From positions 1 to 60,830 of the forward strand of contig JAONAZ010000006.1 in NCBI GenBank assembly GCA_028376655.1: a stretch of 60,830 nt of DNA, in the 5' to 3' direction. Made by a program: the position numbers and the translations under genes. The stretch comes from Acidimicrobiia bacterium (GTDB taxonomy: Bacteria; Actinomycetota; Acidimicrobiia; Actinomarinales; Actinomarinaceae). The number at the start of each line of letters is the position of its first letter. The first letter of the stretch is position 1. Of this stretch, positions 43,289 to 52,442 are shown in pieces. A model generated the notes under the pieces. It was not told where the DNA came from and ran no database searches. It saw nothing but the letters and a program-made list of their open reading frames with translations.

Positions 43289-45590
43289 AGCAGAGACAAG
43301 AGCAGAGTTAATTGATCCAGCATTAAGAGAACTTGGCTGGGTAACTGAAGATAACGTAAAAGTATCAAGAGAGTTCAAAATAAATAATGGAAGAATTCTT
43401 ACTGGTGGAAGAAATACAGATCCAAAAATAGCTGATTACTTGCTCACGGTTAATGATCAAGATCTAGCAGTCATAGAAGCAAAATCAGATGAAAAACCAC
43501 TTAGCGAGGGGGTTCCACAAGCTAAGAAATATGCTCAACTACTGCAAACACGATTCACTTATTCAACCAATGGTAAAGAGATTCTCCAGATTGATATGGA
43601 GACAGGTAAAGAAGAGAAAGTACATAACTACCCAACACCAGAACGACTCTGGGATATGGTCCATGGCAATATTACCGACTGGGAATCTAAATTTAACAAA
43701 GTGTCTTATGAAACCTTCTCTGGAACAAAACCACTTCGTTATTACCAGAAAAACGCTGTAAATAATGTCTTAAAAGCAATTGCAAACGGCGAACAACGAT
43801 TGCTACTTACTCTTGCCACAGGAACTGGTAAAACATACATTGCATTCCAGATTGCATGGAAGCTTTTTAATGCAAGATGGAATAATAGAGGTGCTAAAGA
43901 TCAGAGACCAAGAGTATTGTTTTTAGCTGATAGAAACATCCTTGCTGACCAAGCATATAACTCATTCTCAGCCTTTGCAGAAGATGCATTAGTGAGAATT
44001 AGACCAGGAAAATTGGGTACTTCAGGATCAATATTTTTCACTATCTTTCAGACCTTTATGACAGGTACAGGCGAAGAAACAGATGGTGTTGAAGATTTTG
44101 ATGTAAAACGATATGAAGAGTACCCACCAGAGTTTTTTGATCTCATCATTATTGACGAGTGTCATAGAGGTGGAGCAAAAGATGAATCTAACTGGCGTGC
44201 CATTATGGAGTATTTCGAACCTGCAGTTCAACTTGGTTTAACAGCAACCCCAAGAACAAAAGATAATGCCAATACCTATAAATATTTTGGTAAACCTGTT
44301 TATCAGTACTCACTAAAAGAAGGTATTCAAGATGGTTTCTTAACACCTTATAAAGTACAAAATATTAAAACACAATTTGATAAAGATAATGAAGAGTATA
44401 TTTACCGTCCAGATGACTTGGTTCTTGAGGGAGAAATAGAGGAAGGAAAAGTTTATTTCTCAAAAGACTTCAATAGATCCATAATTATCAAGGCAAGGGA
44501 AAAAGAAAGAGTAAAAAAACTCCTCTCTGAAATTGATCAGAATGAAAAGACACTTGTTTTTTGTGCAACACAGACACATGCTTCTTTAGTAAGAGACTTA
44601 ATCAATAAATATAAAGATTCAGATCATGATGATTACTGTCATAGGGTAACTGCAGATGATGGAGAGATTGGTGAAAAACACCTTCGGAGCTTCCAAGATA
44701 ACGAGAAAACAGTTCCAACTATTTTAACTACATCGCAAAAGCTCTCCACTGGTGTTGATGCTAGAAATGTGAGAAATATTGTGTTATTTAGACCTGTTGG
44801 ATCAATGATTGAGTTCAAACAGATTATTGGTAGAGGAACACGACTCTTTGATAAAAAGGATTACTTTACGGTATATGACTTTGAAGATGTTTACTTAAAA
44901 TTCTTTGATGTGGAGTGGGATGGTGAATCTATTGATCCAGATCCTCCTTCTGAACCTAAAGAGCCAAAAGAACCTCGTGAGCCAAGAGAACCTCGAGGGT
45001 CTAGAGAGAAAGTCATCATTGAGCTGAGCGATGGTCGAGAAAGAGAAATTACTCATACTACAAAAACATTCTTTTTTGGTAATGAAGGACAGACACTGAC
45101 TGCACAACAATTTATTGAGGAACTATACAACACTTGTATGTTGCCAGAGATATTTGAATCAGAAGATAAATTAAGAGAGTTATGGTCGCTCCCCTCGACG
45201 AGAAAAGCTTTACTTAAAAGCCTAGAAACTGCTGGCTTTAGTTATGAAGACTTAAAAGAGATTCAGAAAATCATTGACGCTGAGAAATCAGACATTTTTG
45301 ATGTATTAGAGTTTGTTGCTTTTGCAAAGAAACCAATAACCAGAATGGAGAGAATTGAAAGCTCAGAGAAAATGCTTGAAAATGAATTTGGTGAGGCACA
45401 AATGCAATTTATCAGTTTTGTACTTGAAGAATATGAAAATGAAGGAATCACAGTTCTTGATGACGAGAAACTTCCTATATTGCTAGAGCTAAAGTACCAA
45501 TCTATTGAAAATGCAAAAAGTATTCTTGGAGACCTAGCAACAGCTAGAAATGTATTTTTAGACTTTCAAAAAGTTTTATATTTAATTTAA
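43281..45590 (+). CDS. hsdR: Type I restriction endonuclease, motor/nuclease subunit
   Basis: A 769-residue EcoEI-type HsdR. The N-terminal nuclease has DPKIADYLL...LAVIEAKSDE (PD-ExK, about residues 47-71). The SF2 motor carries motif I LATGTGKT (about 181), motif II IIDECHRGG, motif III LTATPR and motif VI IIGRGTRLF. After the motor lies a Pro/Glu/Arg tandem linker (SEPKEPKEPREPREPRGS) before the C-terminal HsdM-docking domain. It translocates DNA and cuts unmethylated foreign DNA. It is intact and co-translated with hsdS. Confidence 0.95.
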   Translation: MNEAETRAELIDPALRELGWVTEDNVKVSREFKINNGRILTGGRNTDPKIADYLLTVNDQDLAVIEAKSDEKPLSEGVPQAKKYAQLLQTRFTYSTNGKEILQIDMETGKEEKVHNYPTPERLWDMVHGNITDWESKFNKVSYETFSGTKPLRYYQKNAVNNVLKAIANGEQRLLLTLATGTGKTYIAFQIAWKLFNARWNNRGAKDQRPRVLFLADRNILADQAYNSFSAFAEDALVRIRPGKLGTSGSIFFTIFQTFMTGTGEETDGVEDFDVKRYEEYPPEFFDLIIIDECHRGGAKDESNWRAIMEYFEPAVQLGLTATPRTKDNANTYKYFGKPVYQYSLKEGIQDGFLTPYKVQNIKTQFDKDNEEYIYRPDDLVLEGEIEEGKVYFSKDFNRSIIIKAREKERVKKLLSEIDQNEKTLVFCATQTHASLVRDLINKYKDSDHDDYCHRVTADDGEIGEKHLRSFQDNEKTVPTILTTSQKLSTGVDARNVRNIVLFRPVGSMIEFKQIIGRGTRLFDKKDYFTVYDFEDVYLKFFDVEWDGESIDPDPPSEPKEPKEPREPREPRGSREKVIIELSDGREREITHTTKTFFFGNEGQTLTAQQFIEELYNTCMLPEIFESEDKLRELWSLPSTRKALLKSLETAGFSYEDLKEIQKIIDAEKSDIFDVLEFVAFAKKPITRMERIESSEKMLENEFGEAQMQFISFVLEEYENEGITVLDDEKLPILLELKYQSIENAKSILGDLATARNVFLDFQKVLYLI

Positions 45591-45594
45591 ATAC

Positions 45595-45768
45595 TTAATT
45601 ATTAATTTTTTGAATTTCTGCTTTTAATTCATCAATAAAACCCCTAAAAGTTTCTTCTTCTAGATTTGCTAGTTTCTCTGCAAATTCTAATGTAAAACTT
45701 GCAGTCATCTTATTAATACCCTTTTTATTAGTAAAGGTGCTAAAGAACAATTGTTTTTTATCTACCAT
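45595..45768 (-). CDS. Small hypothetical protein (57 aa), antisense to the hsd operon
   Basis: A frame below the track's size limit runs from an ATG at 45768 to a TAA at 45595. The predicted peptide is charged and helical (FTLEFAEKLANLEEETFRGFIDELKAEIQ) and looks protein-like rather than random. A TAAAAT box lies five bases before the ATG, suggesting a leaderless message. It is convergent with hsdR, ending five bases from its stop. Function is unknown. Confidence 0.45.
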   Translation of the reverse strand: MVDKKQLFFSTFTNKKGINKMTASFTLEFAEKLANLEEETFRGFIDELKAEIQKINN

Positions 45769-45835
45769 ATTCAATTTTACTTGATTTGTACTAAAAAAGT
45801 TCGTAAATGAAAGATGGAAATGTTAGATTTATTAA

Positions 45836-46444
45836 ATGAGCGAAAATGAAATATCAGATGAGGTATTAAAAGCAATCAATGCATGGAAAATTTCCCTATT
45901 AGATTTAACAGGTAGAAATCAATTGCTTTTTCTTAAAGATTATAAATATCAGATTGATCTGGATAAATTAAATGATGCTGAAGGAAATAATTTTGACATT
46001 AAAAGGTTTACCCAAGAATTATTAAGTAACAGTAATAATGATCAATTTGAGATTGCACCTATAGATTTTTTTACAAATGACAATACAGAGGATATGCCTG
46101 AACAAAATATTAAGAATGTAGGTGAAGTAGAAAATCAAGAATCAGAAGATTTACATTTAAATAATATTTTGCAAAAATTAAATGAATATGCTTTAGATAA
46201 AAAGATTTTTGATGAGGAGATAATTAAGAAAGCATTCTCTGAAGCATTAAAAATTTTTGAAGACTTAGGATATTCGGATGATATAGAAAAATGGGATGAA
46301 GAAGCTTTGCCCAACTTAATAGAAGAAACGAAAAGGATTCTTAATGACTCAACAAGTAAAAATAACCAAAATCCAGAAAAAAGTATTTCAGATCTAGAAG
46401 GTGTAACAAATTTATTAAATAAATTGAGAGATAATGACAATTAA
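45836..46444 (+). CDS. DUF4011-like N-terminal component of a split helicase defence protein
   Basis: This 202-residue protein begins with WKISLLDLTGRNQLLFLKDY, matching the start of DUF4011 (W..LLDLTGRN.LL). That domain normally sits at the N-terminus of large SF1 helicase-nuclease proteins. Here it is a separate gene whose remainder is acidic and helical with a low-complexity Asn/Glu-rich middle. The helicase gene starts inside its last codons (11-nt overlap), so the two products are probably made together and form one complex. The split could be ancient or from a rearrangement. Confidence 0.75.
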   Translation: MSENEISDEVLKAINAWKISLLDLTGRNQLLFLKDYKYQIDLDKLNDAEGNNFDIKRFTQELLSNSNNDQFEIAPIDFFTNDNTEDMPEQNIKNVGEVENQESEDLHLNNILQKLNEYALDKKIFDEEIIKKAFSEALKIFEDLGYSDDIEKWDEEALPNLIEETKRILNDSTSKNNQNPEKSISDLEGVTNLLNKLRDNDN

Positions 46445-49400
46445 TTCTTCACAAAATGAAGATGTCGCTAAGAAGGCTCAAGATACTCTTGATCAAAAAA
46501 AACAAAATTTTGAAAAAAGCCTCAATACTCAAATAAGAAAAGAAAAATCTGCAAATGAAGAAAAAGGTATATCTATTATTAAATTTGCTAAATTTTCTGC
46601 AACATGGAATGTAGATAATAAACAACCTAAAGCTCCTGTTTTCTTAGCTGATGTAACAATCAGAAAATCGGGAAAACATTTTCTTAATATCTCAAATGAA
46701 TTTGAAATAAATAATGTACTTATTCAGTATTTCAAAAATGAGCGAAAAATAGAACCATCACCAAAAATAACTGAATTAATGAAAAACCCAGTCAAATTAG
46801 ATGAAATGAGTGAAGTCATTAAAACTTTAAAGAAATATTACTTAAATGAAGGTATTCATGGGTTCGAAATTACTGATATGAATTTTATTGGTTGCTTTGA
46901 TTACTCTACACAGGCAATGGTCAAAGATCTGGAATCAGAAGAATTTCAGAATTTAGTGATGGAACATGAGCTAGGTGAGGCTATAGCTACTGCAGATTTT
47001 GACAAGATTGATAAAAAGATCATAGATCAATACAAAATTAATGATAAAGATGTTTATGAAGAAATTGATACTCTTAAGCCATCAAAAGAATTTATTATCT
47101 TAGATGCAGACTCATCTCAACATTCTGCAGTATTAGCAGCTGGTAAAGATCTGCACCTAATAATAAAAGGGCCTCCAGGAACAGGGAAAAGTCAAACGAT
47201 TGCAAACATGATCAGTTACTGTGCATCACTGGATCCGCCAAAAAAGATATTATTTGTTTCTGAAAAACGAGCAGCAATAGATGCTGTTAAAAAGAGGCTG
47301 GATGAAAAAGAATTAGGGTTTTTAACTCTCGATGTTTTCGAAGGACTAAAACCTAAAAATAAAAGAGCGCTTTATGAAGAGCTTAAAAATGATTTAGAAA
47401 ATACAACTCAAATAACTACTTCTGTTCTTGAGGCACAAAATCTAGATAGAGAACTTCCAATCATTAGAAAAAAACTGATTTCTTTTAAAGACGATATAAG
47501 TAATCAAACTTACTCGGAGTTATCGTCATTTACAGTAGACGCGTTAGAAGAACAGAGTATAGATTCAGCTCTTGAAGAATATTATTTTTTGCTTTCCAGA
47601 ATTAAAGACAAATCCTTAATAACTTTTCTTGAAGAATTAAAAGATAAAGATTCTCTAACTTCTATTAACGAAACAGATCTTAATTTGATAAAAAAAGCCA
47701 TATCTGACAAAAATAAAATTGTCGTTTCTAATATTAAGGATCTTTCTGTAATTGAAAACAAAATCTTAGCAAACGATGACTTTAAAAATATTGAAAGTAT
47801 TCAGAACCTTATAGAAGCTTTTCAAAATATTGTGCAGCTAAACGATGAGGCCAATCAAAAAAAATTTGCTGAGCTTAGTCACCTATTCGAAATGAAAATA
47901 GATAACTTTAAGAGCATCCAAGAACTTACAGAGATAGCACAAAATATAAATAATGTTTTAGATGTTTGCAACTCAGAAGTATTTTCTATAGATGTGGAAA
48001 CAATTACTCACAAAATAGGAAGACTTGAACAAATAAAAAATAAAAATAATCAAGAAAAAATAAAGCTATTAAACAAAGAACTAGATAACTCAATAAAGCC
48101 CTATCTACTCAGAAGATTCTTTTCACTAAAAAAGAAAAGAATTGAAGCTATAAAAAATATAGCTACAGCAAAAAATATTCTAAGTAAATATGATTTAGAT
48201 TATTCCAAAATTGAAGATTTCAACTATATTTTTTCTGAAATAAGTAAAAAATTTAACTCTCTTGAGGAAAATAAATCACTTATCGAAGAATATACTAAAT
48301 ATAAGTTCAATGAAATTGAAACTATAAAAGAAATTACAACAGAATTTGAACAACTTTTAGAAAATACCCTTCTCGAAGAGTCATTAAATATCGCAGCAAT
48401 AAATCACAATGTAGCCAAGCATAATTTAGATAAATATTTTGAAATGTTCTATACGTGCAACAATGAAGATCTTGATATCTTCCTAAAAACACTAATTTTT
48501 AAATTAAGACTAAATCAAGTCTTGTCAACAATAGATACGAATACTCAAAATAGAAATGAATTGTTAAGAAAATTTTCAAAATTGGACAGCGATGACAGAA
48601 TGAGTGCCAATATAAAATATATTAAGAAAAAATATCGAGATAAAATTAATCACTCAGTTATAAAATATGATTCTCAATATCAAAAAATTAGAAGGGAGGC
48701 TAACAGAAAAAGAGGTCAAGCAAATATTAGGACAATTCTAGACAAAGCACCTGATTTGATGTTAGATGTTAAACCGTGTTGGATTATGTCACCACTAGTT
48801 GCTTCCCAAGTTCTACCTAGAAAGCAGATGTTTGATATTGTTATTTTTGATGAATCAAGCCAAGTTACTCCTCAAGCTGCAGTAACTGCAATTGCCAGAG
48901 GGAAAAAATTAATACTTGCAGGCGATGAAAAACAATTAGCTCCTACAAACTTTTTTCAATCAGAAATATCAGAGGACGTTGATACAGATATTACAGACTT
49001 TGAATCTATCCTCAATCTTGTAGATGCACTAATACCACCACTTGGAAATAGAAAACTGGAGTTTCACTATAGGAGTAGAGATGAAAGACTTATTTCGGTA
49101 TCAAATATTTTCATGAAATATAATCTAAATACTGTCCCTAGTGTGGTTGACATAAATGCAGTGGACTTTATAAAAGTGGATACAGAAAAGCCCTCAACAC
49201 AGGGTACAAATCCTGATGAAGTAGTCAGGGTATGTGAAGCAATTTCACAACATATGAAAGAAAATAAATCAAAATCTTTAGTGGTGATTGCGTTCGGAGT
49301 AAATCATCAAAAGCAAATTGAAGAATTATTTTTTAAGGAATATGAAAATGAACCACATATCAAGGAGTTCATAGATGATTGGGAAGAATCAGTAGAACCA

Positions 49401-50090
49401 TTTAGAATTAAAAATTTAGAAACTGTACAAGGTGATGAGAGAGACCATGTAATTCTTTCAGTTGGATACGGTAAAGGAGAAAATGGACGAATTGCTTATA
49501 GATTTGGACCAATTAATCAAAAAGGCGGTGATAGAAGACTAAATGTAGCTGCCAGTAGATCAAAAGAAAAAATGACCATTGTCTCAACAATTTCTTATCA
49601 AGAGTTAGATGACAGGAAGCTCTCAAGTGAAGGACCAAAAATGTTCAAAGGTTTACTACAGTATTTTGAACTTGAAGCACAGGCTGAAGAAAAAGATAAG
49701 GGACTTGCTGGTTTGCAAGCTTTTGGAAACTTTCAGTTAGATAAACCACAACTTAATCAAATTGAAGAACAAGTACTTAAGAGTATTGAACAACTGGGAT
49801 TTATTGTTACTCCACAATTTGGAGTTTCAGGATATTATATTGATTTTGTAGTGGCTCATCCTAGTAGACCGGGGAAATGGCTTCTTGCTGTTGAATTTGA
49901 CGGAGCAAGATATCATTCTTCGAATACTGCTCGAGATAGAGATAGGCTTCGACAAAACAACTTGGAAAATCTTGGATGGAAATTCTTTAGAATTTGGTCA
50001 ACAGACTGGTTTAATAACAAACGTCAAGTTCTTGAAGATCTTGAGAATGCTTTAAATGAAGAGTTTGCCAAATTACCTAAAAATGACTGA
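46434..50090 (+). CDS. SF1 helicase with C-terminal REase-like nuclease domain (Hhe-like defence)
   Basis: A 1218-residue protein with SF1 (COG1112) motif I GPPGTGKSQT (about residue 245), motif II IFDESSQVTPQAA (about 805), GDEKQLAPT, FHYRSRDERL and VQGDERDHVILSVGYG (about 1000). A long coiled-coil insertion separates motifs I and II (about 330-770). The C-terminus AVEFDGARYHSSNTARDRDRLRQ...WRIWSTDWF-like is the REase/Vsr-like nuclease found in MTES_1575-type helicases. DUF4011 plus helicase plus Vsr-like nuclease is the layout of the reported Hhe antiphage protein; COG1112 helicases also occur in Mokosh. Its place beside a type I RM system supports defence. Confidence 0.85.
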   Translation: MTINSSQNEDVAKKAQDTLDQKKQNFEKSLNTQIRKEKSANEEKGISIIKFAKFSATWNVDNKQPKAPVFLADVTIRKSGKHFLNISNEFEINNVLIQYFKNERKIEPSPKITELMKNPVKLDEMSEVIKTLKKYYLNEGIHGFEITDMNFIGCFDYSTQAMVKDLESEEFQNLVMEHELGEAIATADFDKIDKKIIDQYKINDKDVYEEIDTLKPSKEFIILDADSSQHSAVLAAGKDLHLIIKGPPGTGKSQTIANMISYCASLDPPKKILFVSEKRAAIDAVKKRLDEKELGFLTLDVFEGLKPKNKRALYEELKNDLENTTQITTSVLEAQNLDRELPIIRKKLISFKDDISNQTYSELSSFTVDALEEQSIDSALEEYYFLLSRIKDKSLITFLEELKDKDSLTSINETDLNLIKKAISDKNKIVVSNIKDLSVIENKILANDDFKNIESIQNLIEAFQNIVQLNDEANQKKFAELSHLFEMKIDNFKSIQELTEIAQNINNVLDVCNSEVFSIDVETITHKIGRLEQIKNKNNQEKIKLLNKELDNSIKPYLLRRFFSLKKKRIEAIKNIATAKNILSKYDLDYSKIEDFNYIFSEISKKFNSLEENKSLIEEYTKYKFNEIETIKEITTEFEQLLENTLLEESLNIAAINHNVAKHNLDKYFEMFYTCNNEDLDIFLKTLIFKLRLNQVLSTIDTNTQNRNELLRKFSKLDSDDRMSANIKYIKKKYRDKINHSVIKYDSQYQKIRREANRKRGQANIRTILDKAPDLMLDVKPCWIMSPLVASQVLPRKQMFDIVIFDESSQVTPQAAVTAIARGKKLILAGDEKQLAPTNFFQSEISEDVDTDITDFESILNLVDALIPPLGNRKLEFHYRSRDERLISVSNIFMKYNLNTVPSVVDINAVDFIKVDTEKPSTQGTNPDEVVRVCEAISQHMKENKSKSLVVIAFGVNHQKQIEELFFKEYENEPHIKEFIDDWEESVEPFRIKNLETVQGDERDHVILSVGYGKGENGRIAYRFGPINQKGGDRRLNVAASRSKEKMTIVSTISYQELDDRKLSSEGPKMFKGLLQYFELEAQAEEKDKGLAGLQAFGNFQLDKPQLNQIEEQVLKSIEQLGFIVTPQFGVSGYYIDFVVAHPSRPGKWLLAVEFDGARYHSSNTARDRDRLRQNNLENLGWKFFRIWSTDWFNNKRQVLEDLENALNEEFAKLPKND

Positions 50091-50131
50091 GTGACTTTTC
50101 AGCTCTAAACTTTATTAATTTGATTCATACT

Positions 50132-51199
50132 TTATAAGAATCTGCCCTTAAATACTTTGCCTATCTCCCCAGGTGAGATTTCTAAAACCTGGTTTCCAGA
50201 TCGAGTATATATTTTCTCAGTACCGGATTTAAGGCTTAAGCTAGCATATGAATACTGAACTTTTCTTGGTGGGACTGTTATTCTTACAACTTCTTTATCT
50301 TTTATATTGTCAAAAGAAAAAACTAATTCAAGAGACGAAAATTTATCAATAAAATCACTCACCCACTTTCTCCACGTTAATTCAAATTCATCTTTATTTT
50401 TTAAGCTTTTTATTTGTTGGTCTATCTGCCAACCAGTTATTTCTCCCCCATTTTTGCCATCTTGTAATCCGATTATTAATACACCTCCATCTGAGTTTCC
50501 AAAAGCACAAATTAATTTTAGTATTCCGTTTCTTACAGATTCTGATTTACCTGCAATGTATTTTTCATTTTTACCCTCTGCGACTTTTTTCATTTTATGT
50601 TCTTCTCTTTGATCCCAAAAACTTGTTTCTTTAAATTCGAGCCACTGGTTTTCATCTTTTGATGAAAGTACTAATGTCTCTGTATTTACGGTATTTAAAA
50701 ATCCACTAGTTTTCATTACAATTTTTAGCAGAGGATATAAAACAAATTCTGCATATATTTGAGATACGATAACTTTATCAATCTTACGAAGACCAACTGC
50801 AAAATAGCCCCCTTCTTCAACTGCTTGTATGTTGTTTTCAATTACTAATGATCTCAATTGAGTACTGTAATTTTTTAATTCATAAACAGACCTTTTATCT
50901 TTGATAATTTTTAGTCCATCACTAATTAGGGTAAATGGCTCAAGATAAACTTCTTCACTAAATTCCATGTCAGCCCACCAACTCATTGTTATATCTTCTA
51001 AGGTAACATGATTCTTGATCGCATCTAAAAAAAAAGGATTATCGATATAAATTTTGTAATTTTTAAAATTAATTTCAAACTCTGTCCCATTTAATATGGT
51101 TTTACTTGAAATATAAATATTATTTTTCTCATCTAAAGCTAAGCTATAATCGTCATTTTTAAAAAATGATAGGCCTGTTGATTGGTGTTCGTTTTTCAT
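50132..51199 (-). CDS. Schlafen/AlbA_2-domain protein
   Basis: This 355-residue protein has a C-terminal AlbA_2 (divergent Schlafen) domain: NQWLEFKETSFWD (about residue 185), then LICAFGNSDGGVLIIGLQDG and VVRITVPPRKVQYSY. The N-terminal half (about 1-175) is not recognised and may be a sensor or effector-specific domain. AlbA_2 domains occur in transcriptional regulators and in many defence-island proteins, some of them nucleases. It is convergent with the helicase and reads toward it. No partner gene is obvious. Confidence 0.8.
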   Translation of the reverse strand: MKNEHQSTGLSFFKNDDYSLALDEKNNIYISSKTILNGTEFEINFKNYKIYIDNPFFLDAIKNHVTLEDITMSWWADMEFSEEVYLEPFTLISDGLKIIKDKRSVYELKNYSTQLRSLVIENNIQAVEEGGYFAVGLRKIDKVIVSQIYAEFVLYPLLKIVMKTSGFLNTVNTETLVLSSKDENQWLEFKETSFWDQREEHKMKKVAEGKNEKYIAGKSESVRNGILKLICAFGNSDGGVLIIGLQDGKNGGEITGWQIDQQIKSLKNKDEFELTWRKWVSDFIDKFSSLELVFSFDNIKDKEVVRITVPPRKVQYSYASLSLKSGTEKIYTRSGNQVLEISPGEIGKVFKGRFL

Positions 51200-51262
51200 A
51201 AATGTTTTCTGAAACTATTATATATATATTCGAACTCAGGATGTATTACGTTTTTTAATCTT

Positions 51263-52081
51263 TTAATTTACATCATTTTTATTAATTATTGGAATTTCTG
51301 ATGTCATATTGTCTAAATTTTTTTGATACTCAGACTCTTTCTCTCTTATAACAGCCCCATCTGGATTAGAAATCATCCGTTCAAACTGGGGAACATCATG
51401 CTCTTTATACCACGTTGGAGGCTTTCCCCTTCTTGCCTTTAAATCCTCTGGTGGATTCTTCACTTCACGTATCCAACCATCAACATTCGTTAATTTATCT
51501 CTAAAATTGGCAGGATCAAGTTCAACCTCCCAAATAGTCTCATAAACATCTTGTATCTGACCTAAAGTGAAATAATCTGGTAAAAACCTTGTTGCTAGGC
51601 CACTAAATTCAAGGTTTCTACGTAGACGATTAGAGGCATCAGTTAAAATCTGCTCATGATCAAAAGCTAATTCAGGAATAGACCGCTGGATATACTTTCT
51701 TGGGATCTTAAACCATGCATAGTCAGAGCTTTCCTCTGTTAGAACTGGATCTTTATCAAAGGTATACACCCCAATAAAAGATGTAGTAACTACTCTCACT
51801 TTGTATTTGCCAACATCTCTTATGTCTCTTTTACTATCAGAGTATGTTCTCACCTGAGATAAATATGAAGGAGCAATACCTGTCTCTTCAACAAATTTAC
51901 GGAGAGCTGCATCTTCAACAGTTTCATCAACATTAACAAATCCTCCAGGGAGAGACCATTTATTCTTTTGGGGTGTAATGTTTCTTTTGATAAGTAAGAC
52001 TTTTAATGCACGTTCATCCCAATCTATCTTAAAACAAACGACGTTCACAGCATTCAGTGATAATGGGTATCTCTCAGTCAT
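51263..52081 (-). CDS. NrtR-like Nudix-related transcriptional regulator
   Basis: A 272-residue protein. Residues about 10-145 are a Nudix fold with the box GGFVNVDETVEDAALRKFVEETG. The first catalytic Glu of RExxEE is Lys here, so hydrolysis may be lost, as in many NrtR regulators. Residues about 155-215 (GLATRFLPDYFTLGQIQDVYETIW) match the NrtR-type winged-helix domain, followed by a long extra C-terminal tail. NrtR proteins repress NAD-related genes and sense ADP-ribose. The gene is divergent from a five-gene operon across a region with palindromes, so it may control that operon. Confidence 0.85.
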   Translation of the reverse strand: MTERYPLSLNAVNVVCFKIDWDERALKVLLIKRNITPQKNKWSLPGGFVNVDETVEDAALRKFVEETGIAPSYLSQVRTYSDSKRDIRDVGKYKVRVVTTSFIGVYTFDKDPVLTEESSDYAWFKIPRKYIQRSIPELAFDHEQILTDASNRLRRNLEFSGLATRFLPDYFTLGQIQDVYETIWEVELDPANFRDKLTNVDGWIREVKNPPEDLKARRGKPPTWYKEHDVPQFERMISNPDGAVIREKESEYQKNLDNMTSEIPIINKNDVN

Positions 52082-52151
52082 GGAAATAAGTATACAAAGA
52101 ATGTCTTTATAGTGCTATGTACTAAAAAACTTTAATATTAATTGTACTAAT

Positions 52152-52187
52152 CACCAAAAAGGTGTATATTAATAGTGACAAACACTA
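52152..52187 (+). promoter_or_regulatory. Two short palindromes between the NrtR-like gene and the divergent operon
   Basis: CACC-AAAAA-GGTG (52152-52164) and TAGTG-ACAAA-CACTA (52173-52187) are perfect inverted repeats 21 bases apart, i.e. two turns of the helix. They lie 13 bases before the divergent operon's ATG at 52200. Two same-face sites in a divergent promoter suit a dimeric regulator such as the adjacent NrtR-like protein. The link to that protein is inferred from position only. Confidence 0.45.
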
Positions 52188-52199
52188 AAAAGGGCTAAG

Positions 52200-52442
52200 A
52201 TGACGAGACTACAAACTCCTTACAGATCGACGCTATGTTGGTCTGCGTTCAACGGGACTCCATGCTTATGTCATAAGTGTTGGAGTTGTAAAAGAAAAAT
52301 GAAATATCACACAACAGAGCAAGCTGCACGGATTGCATTACGAGCTAGTAGGCGTACTAATTCACTTATACACTCCTACCCTTGTTCCTACTGTGACTCA
52401 TTTCATATTGGTCATGTAGGAAGAAGACAACAATGGCAGTAG
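52200..52442 (+). CDS. Small Cys/His-rich zinc-binding protein
   Basis: This 80-residue protein is rich in Cys and basic residues: CLCHKCWSC near residue 23 and PCSYCDSFHIGH near the end. The latter pattern (C-x2-C-x-x-x-HxGH) resembles a family of small phage or actinobacterial proteins ending in a Cys-Cys-Trp-His-type knuckle after an Arg-rich helix. It likely binds zinc and may bind nucleic acid. It is the first gene of the five-gene operon and overlaps the SGNH hydrolase gene by 10 nt. Confidence 0.6.
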   Translation: MTRLQTPYRSTLCWSAFNGTPCLCHKCWSCKRKMKYHTTEQAARIALRASRRTNSLIHSYPCSYCDSFHIGHVGRRQQWQ

